Below are positions 1 to 10,151 of a DNA stretch of 64,000 bases, in pieces. Position 1 is the stretch's first letter; every line of letters begins with the position of its first letter. The DNA is from Conchocele bisecta (taxonomy: Eukaryota; Mollusca; Bivalvia; Lucinida; Thyasiridae): the NCBI GenBank assembly GCA_029237695.1, contig CM055273.1, positions 55,417,968 through 55,481,967 on the forward strand, read 5' to 3'. Position numbers and translations under genes: made by a program. Below the pieces are notes generated by a model that was not told the DNA's origin, searched no databases, and saw only the letters and a program-made list of their open reading frames with translations.

Positions 1-83
1 TGGAATTGTCAGGTTAGAGGTCTGTGCAGAGCTCCAGATAAGCATTGAATACATATTTCAGAAACCCTAACATCACTACAGAT

Positions 84-395
84 CAGTAGCCCATTTCACC
101 AACATTGCAAAGTATTCTTTACTAGCAAAGTATACTTTGAGGGAGAAATTTTAAATTGTTTGAAAAATTTATTAATTTTTATTATACTGAATTTATTACA
201 TTATCACAGCCATTTAATGGCTGTGATAATGTAATAAATTCAGTATAATAATTCTGCATACTTTTAATCATGATATATATGCATTTGTTAGTTGTATATG
301 AAATAATGCATTTCAGGAAAAATAAATGATTTCTCCCTCAAAGTATACTTTGGTAGTAAAGTATACTTTGCAATGTTGATGAAAACTGCTACAGA
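84..395. mobile_element. Palindromic MITE, ATTTCATCAACATTGC family (copy 1)
   Basis: Near-perfect palindrome. Its arms carry CAACATTGCAAAGTAT and repeated AAAGTATACTTT words and meet at an AT-rich centre around GCCATTTAATGGC. It lies inside the hAT-like element at 27-735. Other copies: 21619, 36296, 48110. Confidence 0.75.
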
Positions 396-531
396 TAAGC
401 TTTGTGTCTAAAGCGTACTATACCCCCCTGATTTCAAAATCAATGAGTGTTTTACCTTTACAAATGGGTTACTGATTTTCTTCATTACTAAATAGGGAAC
501 AAATGATAAGAAATATAACACATTTACACAT

Positions 532-582
532 TCACTTATTTGAGCTGCAAACTGTTTGCTTTTTGCAGCTCAACTAAGTGAA
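532..582. repeat. Short hairpin
   Basis: CACTTATTTGAGCTGCAAA pairs with TTTGCAGCTCAACTAAGTG across a short loop. It lies inside the hAT-like element. No function is apparent. Confidence 0.5.
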
Positions 583-785
583 TTTTCAACTTGATGACTA
601 TTTTTTTCACTACTCAATTTGAAAATCAATGCGTATTTTCACATTGCTGTGCATATTTTGTACTTCCACTTTTGATAATTGATGCGTATTCAGATAAAAT
701 AATTGCGCAAAATACCCTCCTTATCTGGAGCTCTGGTCTGTGGTGATGGTAGGGTTACTGAAATATGTATTCAATGGCTGAAACA

Positions 786-1655
786 TATCCAATTTGAGAT
801 TATTTTATTTTCATTAAATTTCGATAAGTTTCGACCCCCATGCAATAAGTGCTATTTACTATTCACATCATTTGGAGAGAAACAATATGTTACAAACTAT
901 TGTTTGTTTGATAAGTGCTATTTTATGTGATATAACTGCTGTTTGACATACATGACAGGAAGTGCTATGTGGCAAAGTAAGTGCTATTTGATCAGCTAAG
1001 TGCTATATGACATAATATGTGCTCGTGTTGAATATGTAACATGCTGAATGGAAATATCGGCGGTCGTTTATGTACAAATTACATGTTCTCCAAGAACATT
1101 TTGAGTTGTCCGACAACTTTAAAATGCCAGTTTTGCATTTCATGTTATTCCATTATAATTCTGTGATTTCATGATACATGTATATATTTATTGTTACATA
1201 TATACATATATATATTTAAACTACATTGTACAATACTTGATTCTGCCTCGGTCTCGCCAATTTGTAATAATACAAGTATATCTAATGGATATATCTGTTG
1301 GTGCCTTAAGTGTGAATTGCAAACTATTTAAATTTTCCCTGTTCATGTCTTTCTGTTCATTGGCCAGTGCTACCTTTAAAAACAAATGCCATTTTCCTTT
1401 TAAATAAGTAAATGGTAAAATCAATGTAGACTGGCCAATCTTTGAATTTGTACTAGAAATATGATGTATTATGTATTTCAACAGTGATTCACATATTGAA
1501 GCAAAATCAAGTTATATTCTTTTCAAAAATCGTTTTCAAATAGAGTATATTTTGAAGCACACATGGTTTGTTACAAAAACGAGAAGCATTTTGCATGGAA
1601 ATATTTGTTGTGTCTGAATCATTTGAGAATGTAGTATAAATATGTGTATTGTACT
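786..1655. other. No gene; irregular AAGTGCTAT repeats
   Basis: The word AAGTGCTAT recurs five times near 847, 911, 960, 980 and 998. The rest is AT-rich and shows no coding signal or terminal repeats. Confidence 0.45.
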
Positions 1656-1659
1656 TAAT

Positions 1660-1699
1660 GAGCCAGTGAATGAGATGTGAGCCAGTGAATGAGATGCGC
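1660..1699 (+). repeat. Two-copy tandem repeat of about 20 bp
   Basis: GAGCCAGTGAATGAGATG occurs twice in direct succession with one base between the copies. Confidence 0.7.
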
Positions 1700-1767
1700 T
1701 GTCTGTCAATAAGTATCACATTTGAAATGTTGACAGGAAAAAAAATCGAAATTGATCCAACTACATC

Positions 1768-1891
1768 ATGTTGACATACCACAAACCACAATAACAAAGT
1801 GTTCCGGTTTTTGTATTATAACACGCATGTCATGCTGTTATAATACAAAAACCGGAACACTTTGTTTTTGTGGTTTGTGGTATGTCAACAT
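1768..1891. mobile_element. Palindrome with ATGTTGACATACCACAAACC arms
   Basis: Two ~57-bp arms, nearly identical in inverted order, surround a short GCATGTCATGC-like centre. It is probably a miniature foldback element. No second copy was seen in the window. Confidence 0.65.
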
Positions 1892-2034
1892 TTCTCCAAA
1901 CCTACTATATGTATTTTCACATCATTTTTGAAAAATATGCACACTAGTAGACAGATGGTAATGATTTTGGATAAGGCACACATTCTCATGTTCTGGCTTG
2001 GCATTATGTGAATAGTTCTTGAATTCTCTCGTCA

Positions 2035-2105
2035 ATATGCAGTGCGGTTGGTTAATTCTGAGTAAATGATCATTTGTTCAGCGTGAACCAACCACACTGC
2101 ATATG
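2035..2105. repeat. Hairpin with 18-bp arms
   Basis: ATGCAGTGCGGTTGGTT pairs with AACCAACCACACTGCAT around a 35-bp loop. Confidence 0.55.
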
Positions 2106-2362
2106 ATCAAGTTTAACTGTGCACTATATAGATGAACTATATATAACAGGAGGGCAATTAACGATGTTTGTATAGTTTGTATGTTGTGTTGTCAGATTGT
2201 TGTTTAAAGTTCCAATAGTGTTCATAATTTCAAAAAAGTATAAAAAAATATTGAAGAAAAAGTAATAAAATAATGAAATGTTACCGATGTTGTTTTAATT
2301 TTTCTGGCCAGCTACTTAACCAATCGCAGACTAAGAGTAAAGTTTCTCACTGAAGGTATGTT

Positions 2363-2667
2363 CAAGATGCATGATCACGTGGTTGGCACAACAACAACGT
2401 CGCCCACTCCAAAGTAAGTATTCTTTGATATTTTCCTTAATATGCAACGGATTTTGATGAAATATGGCGCAGCACGGAAATCGATTCTTCGCAAGAACGA
2501 CAGAAGTTTGGGCGAAAATAAAGAGTCCTCCAAATGAAGCTTAACAAGACGCGTTTGATGCGCCATATTTCATCAAAATCCGTTGCATAATAAGGATACT
2601 ATAAAAGAATACGTACTTTGAATCGGTACTTGTTGTTGTTGTTAGTACCACGTGATCATACACTTTG
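2363..2667 (+). mobile_element. Palindromic element with 5-bp target duplication (copy 1)
   Basis: Ends are CAAGATGCATGATCACGTGG and its near inverse. ATGTT lies on both sides (2358-2362 and 2668-2672). Inside the ends lie (AAC)n and (GTT)n tracts, then arms containing ACGGATTTTGATGAAATATGG and a central hairpin around CGATTCTTCGCAA. The right arm holds a TATA-like CTATAAAAGAATACG. No ORF is credible. Confidence 0.85.
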
Positions 2668-2671
2668 ATGT

Positions 2672-2732
2672 TGTATTATACGGTGTATTATATACATGTA
2701 TTTATAATTATAATACACCAAGTGTAATACAT
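2672..2732. repeat. Short AT-rich hairpin
   Basis: TGTATTATACGGTGTATTAT pairs imperfectly with TAATACACCAAGTGTAATAC. Confidence 0.4.
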
Positions 2733-3099
2733 ACGCAAATGAGACGCATGTAGAAGACACAATAGGTGATCAGTACAACCCCAATGGCTGATGTTTGACT
2801 CGTGTCTGAATTTCTTTGAAGCGATACAATTCTTTCAAAATACCATATTAAACTATCACTAGTGTAAGTTTCTCCATGGTAGCGTGCTCAAAACAAACCC
2901 GAGTGCATGGTTTGTGTTGTGCTATCAAAATGCAGACCGTTTCTATGAAGTCGTCCGCCAGCATGAAGTCTTCCGCCAGCATTAGACCTTTCTGTTCTAA
3001 ACGGACATCGCATGCCGTGCACTCGTTCAGCATGTCCACGAAGAGGTGCACCAGTGGTGTACATAGTGTGTACTCAAGTGGACCATGTTCTTACATTAA

Positions 3100-3300
3100 C
3101 CCTTACTACGTTGAATTAAATGTCGTCTGCTGGAAATATTTTATTTTCAATATTTCTCGACAAAAACCTGGTTTTGACAGCACGTGAGAATCGTCTCCAG
3201 TGGAGACGTTTCTCGTGTGCTGTCAAAACTTGTTTTATTAATTAAGAATTAAAGCAAAAATGAAAAACAGCAGACGGCAATTTCCGTCAACAGCGTAGGG
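3100..3300. mobile_element. TTAA-target MITE, type 1 (copy 1)
   Basis: TTAA lies on both sides (3096-3099, 3301-3304) and the ends read CCCTTACTACG and CGTAGGG. The interior holds inverted GTCGTCTGCTG / CAGCAGACGGC words and a TTTTGACAGCACGTGAGAA hairpin. TTAA duplication with CCC ends is typical of piggyBac-superfamily elements; no transposase is present. Confidence 0.8.
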
Positions 3301-3304
3301 TTAA

Positions 3305-4041
3305 TGGTCACTGATGTGTTTCAAGCCTGAAGGATGAAGCGATGTATATTGAACATACTATATGATGGTAATTGCTTCATAATTTGGTAGTGCGAGGGGC
3401 TTACCCGTATGAATTATTTAATATGATACGTTTTAAACCGAAGTAAATTATGTGATTCACCGAAATATCTGTATTATGTATCGTAGATATACCACCATTA
3501 TTGGAAGGGAATTTTACTACCTTCTTTTTTCTGCAACATTTGCATCCGGGATCGGAGTGAATGACGTCAATCACCCGCTATCTGGCTGATTTATCTGAAA
3601 TCAATGTTCAACAATCGATTTGGGTATAAACCGTCGAGCTGAGTTCCTGGATCACAAAACTACCCGACGGTTATTAATTCTGACTGCTGCACAATATCAA
3701 GGAAGGGCACAATTTAATATGAAGGACAATGTTGTATTATACATGTATATACACTGCCAGGCGCGTAGCTGCATTAAGGCACTGCAGGCCCGGGCGAGCG
3801 GGGTCTACAGTACAAACCATTCTCCGTGTTCATCCATATATATAATGCTAATGTTTTAAAAAAACTGGCGGCAATACTCCTGATTGCACGGCAAACAGCA
3901 TAGCCCTTGATCAGACTGAGCGGATGCTGGTCGCACGTGCCCTAATTGTTCTAAACCAGACATTCAAAACAATTGTCAATTTATTCATGAAATACGTGTG
4001 TAGAGTTATTTTGTTATGAATTATTACTTGCGCTACAATAT
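3305..4041. other. No gene or repeat recognised
   Basis: The stretch has several short open frames with no recognisable domain and no terminal repeats that I could pair. Confidence 0.4.
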
Positions 4042-5214
4042 ATAATGAGCAAAAAAAGAAACGTCCCTCCCTGTTTAAGTGAAGATTGCCAGATACCCAA
4101 AAGAGTTACAGTAATAAATTCGAGATAAAAATGAAGCTCATTCAATTATGGATCGATACCAGTTCATTAGGTGTTGCTAGCCTTGACGGTTTCGGAGCAA
4201 TACGTCGGCGAGGTGGAAAGGGGTCAAAATGAAAAATCCTGAACGTATTGACATGCTTGAAATAATGTTATAAAATGACACATAATCGTTTGCAAATACC
4301 GTTTTACATTATTCGTCTTGCGTGACCTCAATTTCTGTGCATTTATACTGTAATTCATGAGTAAATGACGTAACGTAACGTAGACGTGTGGCGTTAGACA
4401 AATTCCTCTATCAGCGCTACAGCGGTTGCGAAAATTATGGTTGTGGGAATTTTTGGCTATTCATTCTCACTTTACGATCTGCCACTTAAAACGATGACTA
4501 ATTGGTTAGAGAGTTGGTTCCTCTACTTGAAATGACGCCGAGAAGGACCACAACAGCGGGTAACGCGGGGTGAATTGTGTCCATTATTGGGTGCTTTATT
4601 TGCGCCGTTCAATAATTTTCTAGGCATAGCGTCTCAGAAGTTTATGCATCGGCTATCTACACGCCATCAGAGTTCATGACAATCGACGTTGACGTAAGTT
4701 AACGTGATTTAAGGTTCTCGTCTTCTGTTCGTCACAGCAGATTTAAAAGACACATATTGTCACACATCACATGCATACCGGAATTATGTGACATATCACT
4801 GAATATTCTTTTAAAAACGTTCGAAGTCAGTGTTGTTTGTCTTAACCTCCATCGCAGACGTTAACGTTCCAATAAACTGACTTTTCTGGTTTTTGGGCAG
4901 TCGTCACGCCATGGAAATGGTGAAAAATTAAAAATTAAAACTTTATGCAAGTTTTCAATAGTCCGATATCACATGAATGGTTTAACGTGAGCTGAAGAAA
5001 TTTAGTTTCCATGTATATAGCTCGCACGAGCTAAATGTGTAAATTAGCATCCTGGTTGCTAAGTAACGTTTACACCGCAAACATGGAATAAACTGTGAAT
5101 GATCGTATGCCCATCGTTCCCTGTGTATCAGATATATGCACATTGCACATATTATACATACATGGGTTAAGTTACATGAGCTTTAAAAGAGGGACGTTTC
5201 TTTTTCTGCCGAGT
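4042..5214. mobile_element. Mariner-like non-autonomous element of about 1.17 kb
   Basis: The left end AAAAAAAGAAACGTCCCTC and right end GAGGGACGTTTCTTTTTCTG are inverted, with TATA/TA words outside. The right end reads inward as CTCGGCAGAAAAAGAAACG, a form I associate with Tc1/mariner elements in invertebrates. No transposase frame survives. The interior is rich in ACGT words, for example GACGTAACGTAACGTAGACG near 4366. Confidence 0.7.
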
Positions 5215-5407
5215 ATAGTTTTATAACATGGAGCACTATGTACATGTATATGTTGTATTGACGATCATACTTGCAAAAACACCATTATTTCGAGCTACCA
5301 TAAAACGCAAATTTGGAACCACTACTTTGTCATAATGCACAGTACTGTATTGTAATTAAAGGTATGCACTCGGAACAAGGTCTAGATTTGTTTTCTGACA
5401 TTAAACC

Positions 5408-5468
5408 TACAGTGGAACCTCTCTAAACCGGGTGTCCCAGGTGTCCGGTTTAGAGAGGATTCACTGTA
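5408..5468. mobile_element. Pogo/Tigger-like miniature palindrome
   Basis: CAGTGGAACCTCTCTAAACC and its inverse are bounded by TA. CAGTGGAACCTC ends with TA targets are characteristic of pogo/Tigger Tc1-mariner elements. This copy is only 61 bp, so the two arms are nearly adjacent. Confidence 0.75.
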
Positions 5469-5534
5469 CTTAATCACTCGAGGAACAGTTTTTGTCATTT
5501 TAAATCATAAAACGACATGACAATTTAAGAATTG

Positions 5535-5604
5535 ACAGTGAAACCCGTCTAAATTAAACTCAATGGGGTCACAAGGGTGTCTGATTTAGAGGGTTTCTGC
5601 TGTA
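5535..5604. mobile_element. Diverged pogo-like miniature palindrome
   Basis: Ends CAGTGAAACCCGTCTAAAT and TTAGAGGGTTTCTGCTG are a mutated version of the pogo-like arms. Confidence 0.6.
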
Positions 5605-5655
5605 TTTCAATGACTCGATCCCCTTGTGTTATTCTGGTACATCGCTGTTGGCCCC

Positions 5656-5723
5656 CATTGTAATCACAGGCATTCGGCGTGTTTCGGCTTTCATACCGAT
5701 GAAAGCCGAATGCCTGTGATTGT
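5656..5723. repeat. Hairpin with AATCACAGGCATTCGGC arms
   Basis: AATCACAGGCATTCGGC pairs with GCCGAATGCCTGTGATT, and an inner TTTCGGCTTTCAT / ATGAAAGCCGAA pair adds a second stem. Confidence 0.6.
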
Positions 5724-5961
5724 AATGCGCTATTTGTCAACCAAATTCATGTTATCGCACATCCATTTGCACAAGCAGTCTAAATAGATAGCGCGTGCCC
5801 TATTTAAATAAAGGTCATTGCCACATAACTATACTGGGTCTTCTTTACCGCCAGTTATATTTTTATCAGGTTGGACATGCACCCCGTCTTCATGTAGCCA
5901 GTTATCTGCCAAGTTTATCTGGTTTGCCAAAGTAAACTAGTTATTTATAACAGTATGAATG

Positions 5962-6315
5962 TACGTAGCCCCGCAGGGGACGTAGATTTTTTTTTTTATT
6001 AATTCGTTCCCACGAAATAACAATTCGTTCCTTCAATTTAACGAATTAACAATTCGTTCCCACAATTTAACAATTCGTCGGAACGAATTGTTATATAGTG
6101 GGAACGAATTGTTAATTCGAGGGAACGAATTGTTAAATTGAGGGAGCAAATTTTCTTTTCGTGGGAACGAATTTTTAAATCGATGGAACGAATTGTTATA
6201 TCGTGGGAACGAATTGTTAATTCGAGGGAACGAATTGTTAAATTAAGGGAACGAATTGTTATTTCGTGGGAACGAATGAATACAAAAAAAAACGTGTCCC
6301 ATGTGGGGCTCCGTA
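5962..6315. mobile_element. Minisatellite foldback, type a, with 6-bp target duplication
   Basis: The left end TACGTAGCCCCGCAGGGGAC and right end GGGGCTCCGTA are inverted. TGAATG flanks both sides (5956-5961 and 6316-6321). Inside, a short arm of TTCGTTCCC-type units faces a longer inverted arm of 21-bp units such as GGGAACGAATTGTTAAATTG. Because 21 is divisible by three, both strands stay open as artificial repeat peptides; these are not genes. The arms could fold into a long hairpin. Related copies: 30921, 48664, 54047. Confidence 0.9.
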
Positions 6316-6558
6316 TGAATGACCTGGCTGGGTCATTCGAATCTCGGCGTTCTACAGCGCTGGAATGACGTTGCACAACAACTAAGACATTCTACAGTTC
6401 GTTTATCTGGTGGTATTATCTGATTATCATGAGTGTCTGCCGCCAAGTACATGTTATAGGTCGCTGAGCCTGGGTTTATTTTGTCGAATACACTTTCGCG
6501 TAGTTGTCGATGTTATTTTTGTTCTCGTGTTATACAAACCTCTTCACAATCGTATTAC

Positions 6559-6596
6559 TTGTCCAGTGTAACCTCTCTAAACCGGACACTCGAGAA
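6559..6596 (+). mobile_element. Pogo-like end fragment
   Basis: CAGTGTAACCTCTCTAAACC followed by GGACAC is one isolated arm of the pogo-like family. Confidence 0.55.
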
Positions 6597-6673
6597 AATG
6601 CAGATGTTTGCCTTAGATGTGTTTCGCTGTTATGTATCTCTGATTAGAATGACTTTTCAAGATTGCGAAACAC

Positions 6674-6961
6674 TATTTATCCCGTCAACACAGTGAAACA
6701 CCGTGCCATGAAACATTTTTGATTTCCTGTTAATCACTGCTTATGAACATGTGCGGTGGCTGGGGTTATTTGTATTGCATTGTAAAGCTATTTGTAGGTG
6801 TTGACGGGATAAATAGAATAGTAGGTTAGTGCCGTGAATGGGAAAAAATATCTGGCGCGGCACGGAAACGGGATGTGCTCGGCAGAGCCTCGCCCATCCC
6901 GTTTCCTGAGCCTTGCCATATATTTGTTCCCATTCACGGCACTAACCTACCATTCTCTATA
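6674..6961 (+). mobile_element. Two-module element (copy 1)
   Basis: Module 1 runs from TATCCCGTCAACACAGTG to GTGTTGACGGGATA. Module 2 follows at once: a palindrome from ATAGTAGGTTAGTGCCGTGA to its inverse, with a loop GGAAACGGGATGTGCTCGGC facing GAGCCTCGCCCATCCCG. The same fixed pairing recurs at 18719, 19410, 30008, 38737, 42290, 52801 and 53413, so both modules move as one unit. Confidence 0.8.
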
Positions 6962-6991
6962 ATGTGTCATGAAGTGCTCACATGTTTTATT

Positions 6992-7090
6992 TACAGTGGA
7001 ACATCTAAAAACCGGACACCCTGGGGGCCTCTCAGTGTCACATGTACTGGGGGCCTCCCAGGGTGTCCGGCTTGGAGAGGTTCCACTGTA
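6992..7090. mobile_element. Pogo-like palindrome with one internal spacer unit
   Basis: TA-bounded CAGTGGAACATC and GAGAGGTTCCACTG ends enclose one internal unit containing TGTCACATGTACTGGGGG. The sister copy at 8674 has several such units in tandem. Confidence 0.75.
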
Positions 7091-7124
7091 TATGTATTTT
7101 GCGAAACAACTACATTTGTGACAT

Positions 7125-7226
7125 ACAGTGGGGTCAGCGTGTAAGTGCACACACAAACGAACACGACAGGTTGGAACCAACCTGTCGTGTTCGTTCGTGT
7201 GTGCACTTACCCGCTGACCCCACCGT
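7125..7226. mobile_element. Near-perfect palindrome with TA-bounded CAGTGGGGTCAGCG ends
   Basis: Arms of about 48 bp run from CAGTGGGGTCAGCG inward to CGACAGGTTGG and back out. TA lies at each edge, as expected of a Tc1/mariner-type MITE. Confidence 0.75.
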
Positions 7227-7667
7227 ATCCTCAATCTACAATCGCTTTATTACAAAGATTTCATAAAATGGATTACACTAGTGTAATAAATATGCAAACT
7301 ACATACATAGAGGATATTCATATATTCGTTGCAAAAATATGAATATTCTATTTATTATATACCGCTCCATGGAAATTAGCAGTTTTTTAGACTGTATACG
7401 GTAATGGATGTGTATTTGCAGCCTATTTGCAGTCCGGCACTGCAGGTGCGCGTTATGAATATAGATAACGGAAGTAGTCGTATTTTCACCTGAATATGTT
7501 TATTTCATCGATGAGAACATATGACTTTTCATGGGTAGGTATATAATAAAATATGTTAGGTTATCAGTACAACTTAATAATGATGATGTGCTTATGCAAT
7601 ACATTAATATAACATTTATGTTGATTTCATATGTTATTTAATGCAATTAACTTTCCTTGTTGACAGA
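7227..7667. other. No gene recognised
   Basis: AT-rich sequence with no domain-bearing frame. It ends at the foldback remnant that starts near 7668. Confidence 0.4.
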
Positions 7668-7955
7668 TTTCATAAGAAAATTCAAGAAAAGAATTTGAAA
7701 ATTCAAGAAATTCAAGAAAATAACTTGAAAATTCAATAAAATATCTTGAAATCTTGAATATTTAAGTTCTTTTCTTGAATTTTCAAGATTTGTTCTTGAA
7801 TTTTCAAGAAAAGATCTTGAAAATTCAAGAAAAGATCTCGAAAATTCAAGAAAAGATCTCAAAAATTCAAGAAAGTATCTTGAAAATTCAAGAAAAGATC
7901 TCGTAAATTCAAGAAAAGATAAACAAAAGTGAAGTGGCCCTAATGGGCTTCCGTA
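7668..7955. mobile_element. Minisatellite foldback, type b, left end missing
   Basis: Inverted arms of 21-bp units such as TTCAAGAAAAGATCTTGAAA end in GGCCCTAATGGGCTTCCGTA at 7955. No matching left end is present, so this is a truncated copy. Full copies: 43254, 47358. Confidence 0.8.
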
Positions 7956-8061
7956 AGCATCCCCAATTTAACAGGTCATTGTTCATTTCTGACCATATTA
8001 TAGCACTTGTACTGATCACATAAATCCCGCAACCAGTTAACGTACTGCTGAAATTCAGCAG

Positions 8062-8260
8062 TACAGTAGAACCTGACTAAACCGGACACGCATTCAGTCT
8101 GTTTAGCCTTAATTGCCTGTGTGTATATTTAGGATGGTACTGTATAGTATGTTCAAGTTCGCAAAGCACAGCCGCATACCTTGGCATAGTCATATGTCTG
8201 ACTTGCAGTGAAACATCTCTAAACAGGACACCCTGTCCGGTTTAAAGAGGTTCCGCTGTA
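8062..8260. mobile_element. Pogo-like compound element
   Basis: The outer ends are CAGTAGAACCTGACTAAACC and GAGGTTCCGCTG. A third, internal CAGTGAAACATCTCTAAAC arm sits near 8206, so the right end is itself a small palindrome. This three-arm layout recurs throughout the window. Confidence 0.7.
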
Positions 8261-8496
8261 TTTTAACTGGTTGCAGGATTGCTGCATGTGTGCATGTGGT
8301 ATATTAGAACCTCTCTGAACCGGACACCCATACCATCGATTTCTGCTTAATTGTGTTTGGTTACCGTTGATAACGTCTATAAACTATTTTCATGCTGGGA
8401 ATTTTGTGGGCTATAAATAGTTCAAATATAGCAAATGACAATTCATTATATTTTCGTTAATTTCTCCTTATAAATGTCATGAATATGTCTTGGTAT

Positions 8497-8562
8497 TTCA
8501 TTAGAATTGTGTCCGGAGGAGGACACAATTCTAATGAAATTTCAAGACATATTTACAGAGGG
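8497..8562. repeat. Isolated central hairpin of the CAGAGCTCC hAT-like family
   Basis: TTGGTATTTCATTAGAATTG and its inverse surround a GGAGGA centre. The same hairpin is at the middle of the elements at 61090 and 63073. Confidence 0.65.
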
Positions 8563-8673
8563 AAATAAAACATATACTCTTAATTCGTTTGGCGGATATT
8601 TTCGCCGCTAGCATGCAAAGAGTTAATGATCGTAAACCACATATAACTGTTTTGCGGTGCCCATATGCCTGAT

Positions 8674-8852
8674 TTACAATGGAGCCCCTCTAAACCGGAC
8701 ACCCTGGGGACGTCCCAATGTCACATGTACTGGGGACCTCCCAGTGTCACATGTACTGGGGACCTCCCAGTGTCACATGTACTGGGGACCTCCCAGTGTC
8801 ACATGTACTGGGGACCTCCCAGGGTGTCCGGTTTAGAGGGGTTCCATTGTAT
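8674..8852. mobile_element. Pogo-like element with expanded internal tandem array
   Basis: TA-bounded ends CAATGGAGCCCCTCTAAACC and GAGGGGTTCCATTG enclose at least four copies of a 26-bp unit containing CCTCCCAGTGTCACATGTAC. The copy at 6992 has one unit, so the array has expanded or contracted since the copies diverged. Confidence 0.8.
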
Positions 8853-8951
8853 ATGTTCTAAAACGATCAGCACGTGAATTCACTTCTTAGAGTCGTTTCC
8901 CTGTCAAATTATCCTGTGCCGAGCCGAGGATAGAATTGCCGTACTATATTA

Positions 8952-9115
8952 TATGTGACTGTAAAAATGGGGCTTGTGGAGTTTGTGCCCAGTGTAGCTC
9001 CTGATCGAATAGCTCACCCCCATAGCAGGGGGCACAGGCTGATCTGGATATACACTGATCGCAAATCCCGTAAGCCCCATTTCTCCAGTCACAACCACTT
9101 ATCAAGATGTGGTTT
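8952..9115. mobile_element. TA-target MITE, TGTGGCTGTGACTGG family (copy 1)
   Basis: TGTGACTGTAAAAATGGGGC on the left faces GCCCCATTTCTCCAGTCACA on the right, with TA adjacent. Inner segments ATCTGGATATACACTGATCG and GGCACAGGCTGATC are shared with the other copies. Confidence 0.75.
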
Positions 9116-9189
9116 ATGTACAGCTTAGACACGAGTAAAAGAGTATTTATCTAAATATATAAATTCACCGCCTATTTGTACCTTCCATA

Positions 9190-9505
9190 TATATGAAACT
9201 ACGTACATGTAGTATAGTTACACTTGTACATGTACGGTGAATGACCCGATACATGTGAAATACTTTTCTATATTCAATGTTCATGGGTTTTGGTTTGTAC
9301 GCTGAGCACGCTTACTGTATGAAACTACGTAGTTTACGATCAATGTCCCGATAAAATTCGATGTTCGTATGTTGATGAAATTCAAATACCTATCTATAAT
9401 ATATGCAATTTCCATGTGTTTTTCTCTGTACACTGAGCACATTTAATATGAAACTACGCAGTATTCGGGCAATGGCCCAATACAATTTAATATGCGCTGT
9501 ATGCT
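9190..9505 (+). repeat. Tandem repeat, ~130-bp units, units 1-3
   Basis: ATGAAACTACG starts recur at 9190, 9319 and 9449, spacing 129-130 bp. Each unit contains a GCAATGGCCCGATA-like word and TGTACACTGAGCAC. The array continues at 9881-9905 and 15216-15335 after several insertions. Confidence 0.8.
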
Positions 9506-9506
9506 A

Positions 9507-9878
9507 CAGTGCAACCTCTCTACAACAGCCACCCATGGGAAGACGCAAAACTGGCTGTTGTAGAGAGGTGGCTGTTGTAGGGAGGTTAATGCTGAATTAA
9601 ATGTTGTCGTCCGCTGTTTATCTATTTTCTTCGATAATTTTCATCAAAAACATGCTTTGGCAACATTTTAGAATCATTTCCAATGGAAATGATTCTAAAA
9701 TGCTGTCAAAACATGTTTTTGTTGAGAAAGAAGGCAATAACAACAGCAGACGACAATTTTCGTGCTCATCAGTCTAAGGGTTAGATACAGAAGAAATCAT
9801 CCATTTGGGATATAAAACAGCGGCTGTTATAGAGTGGGTGTTGTTGTAGAGTGGTGGCCGTTCGGGGAGGTTCGACTG
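9507..9878. mobile_element. Pogo-like element with ACAACAGCCAC subterminal words, interrupted
   Basis: Ends CAGTGCAACCTCTCTACAAC and GGGGAGGTTCGACTG are flanked by TA (9505-9506, 9879-9880). It sits inside a tandem-repeat unit whose uninterrupted sequence is seen near 15264. A TTAA MITE is nested at 9590-9780. A related uninterrupted copy is at 39325. Confidence 0.75.
9590..9780. mobile_element. TTAA-target MITE, type 1 (copy 2), nested
   Basis: TTAA lies at 9586-9589. The left end has lost its CCCTTA start and begins TGCTGAATTAAATG; the right end is CAGTCTAAGGG followed by TTAG. Central AATCATTTCC / GGAAATGATT hairpin. Confidence 0.7.
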
Positions 9879-9935
9879 TATGTTCATGTGTTTTCGTTTG
9901 TACACTGGTAGTAGAGGATCTAAGCCCACAAAAAC

Positions 9936-10151
9936 CACAGGTTGAAGTAACGGACCGAGGTCTATAAATACATTACATATGCCTAAAAGCATCAATAAAT
10001 GAAGAAAAAAAAAGTTTTGTTTACCCCCTCCATCTAATCATTATAATGATTAGATGGAGGGGGTAAACAAATATTTTCTTTTCTTCATTTATTGATGCTT
10101 TTAGGCATATTTAATGTATTTATAGACCTCGGTCCGTTACTCCAACCTGTG
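9936..10151. mobile_element. hAT-type palindromic MITE with perfect 8-bp target duplication
   Basis: Ends CACAGGTTGAAGTAACGG and CCGTTACTCCAACCTGTG are inverted. ACAAAAAC occurs at 9928-9935 and 10152-10159. Arms of about 105 bp meet at a TCTAATCATTATAATGATTA centre. An 8-bp duplication and CA...TG ends fit hAT. It is nested in the left end of the 5-kb element. Confidence 0.9.

Larger units (their letters stand above)
27..735. mobile_element. hAT-like element with CAGAGCTCC ends (copy 1)
   Basis: Ends are CAGAGCTCCAGATAAG and its inverse. GTCTGTG lies immediately outside both ends (20-26 and 736-742), a 7-bp direct repeat. Ends beginning CAGRG with a duplication near 8 bp resemble hAT elements. 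The body is noncoding and carries a nested palindromic element at 84-395. Copies 2 and 3 lie at 61090 and 63073. Confidence 0.6.

Noticed and set aside
6038..6376. 112-codon minus-strand ORF and its plus-strand partner with 7-residue repeats (RSLNLTI / NSRERIV type)
   Set aside because: The 21-bp minisatellite keeps several frames open on both strands; the peptides are a by-product of the repeat.
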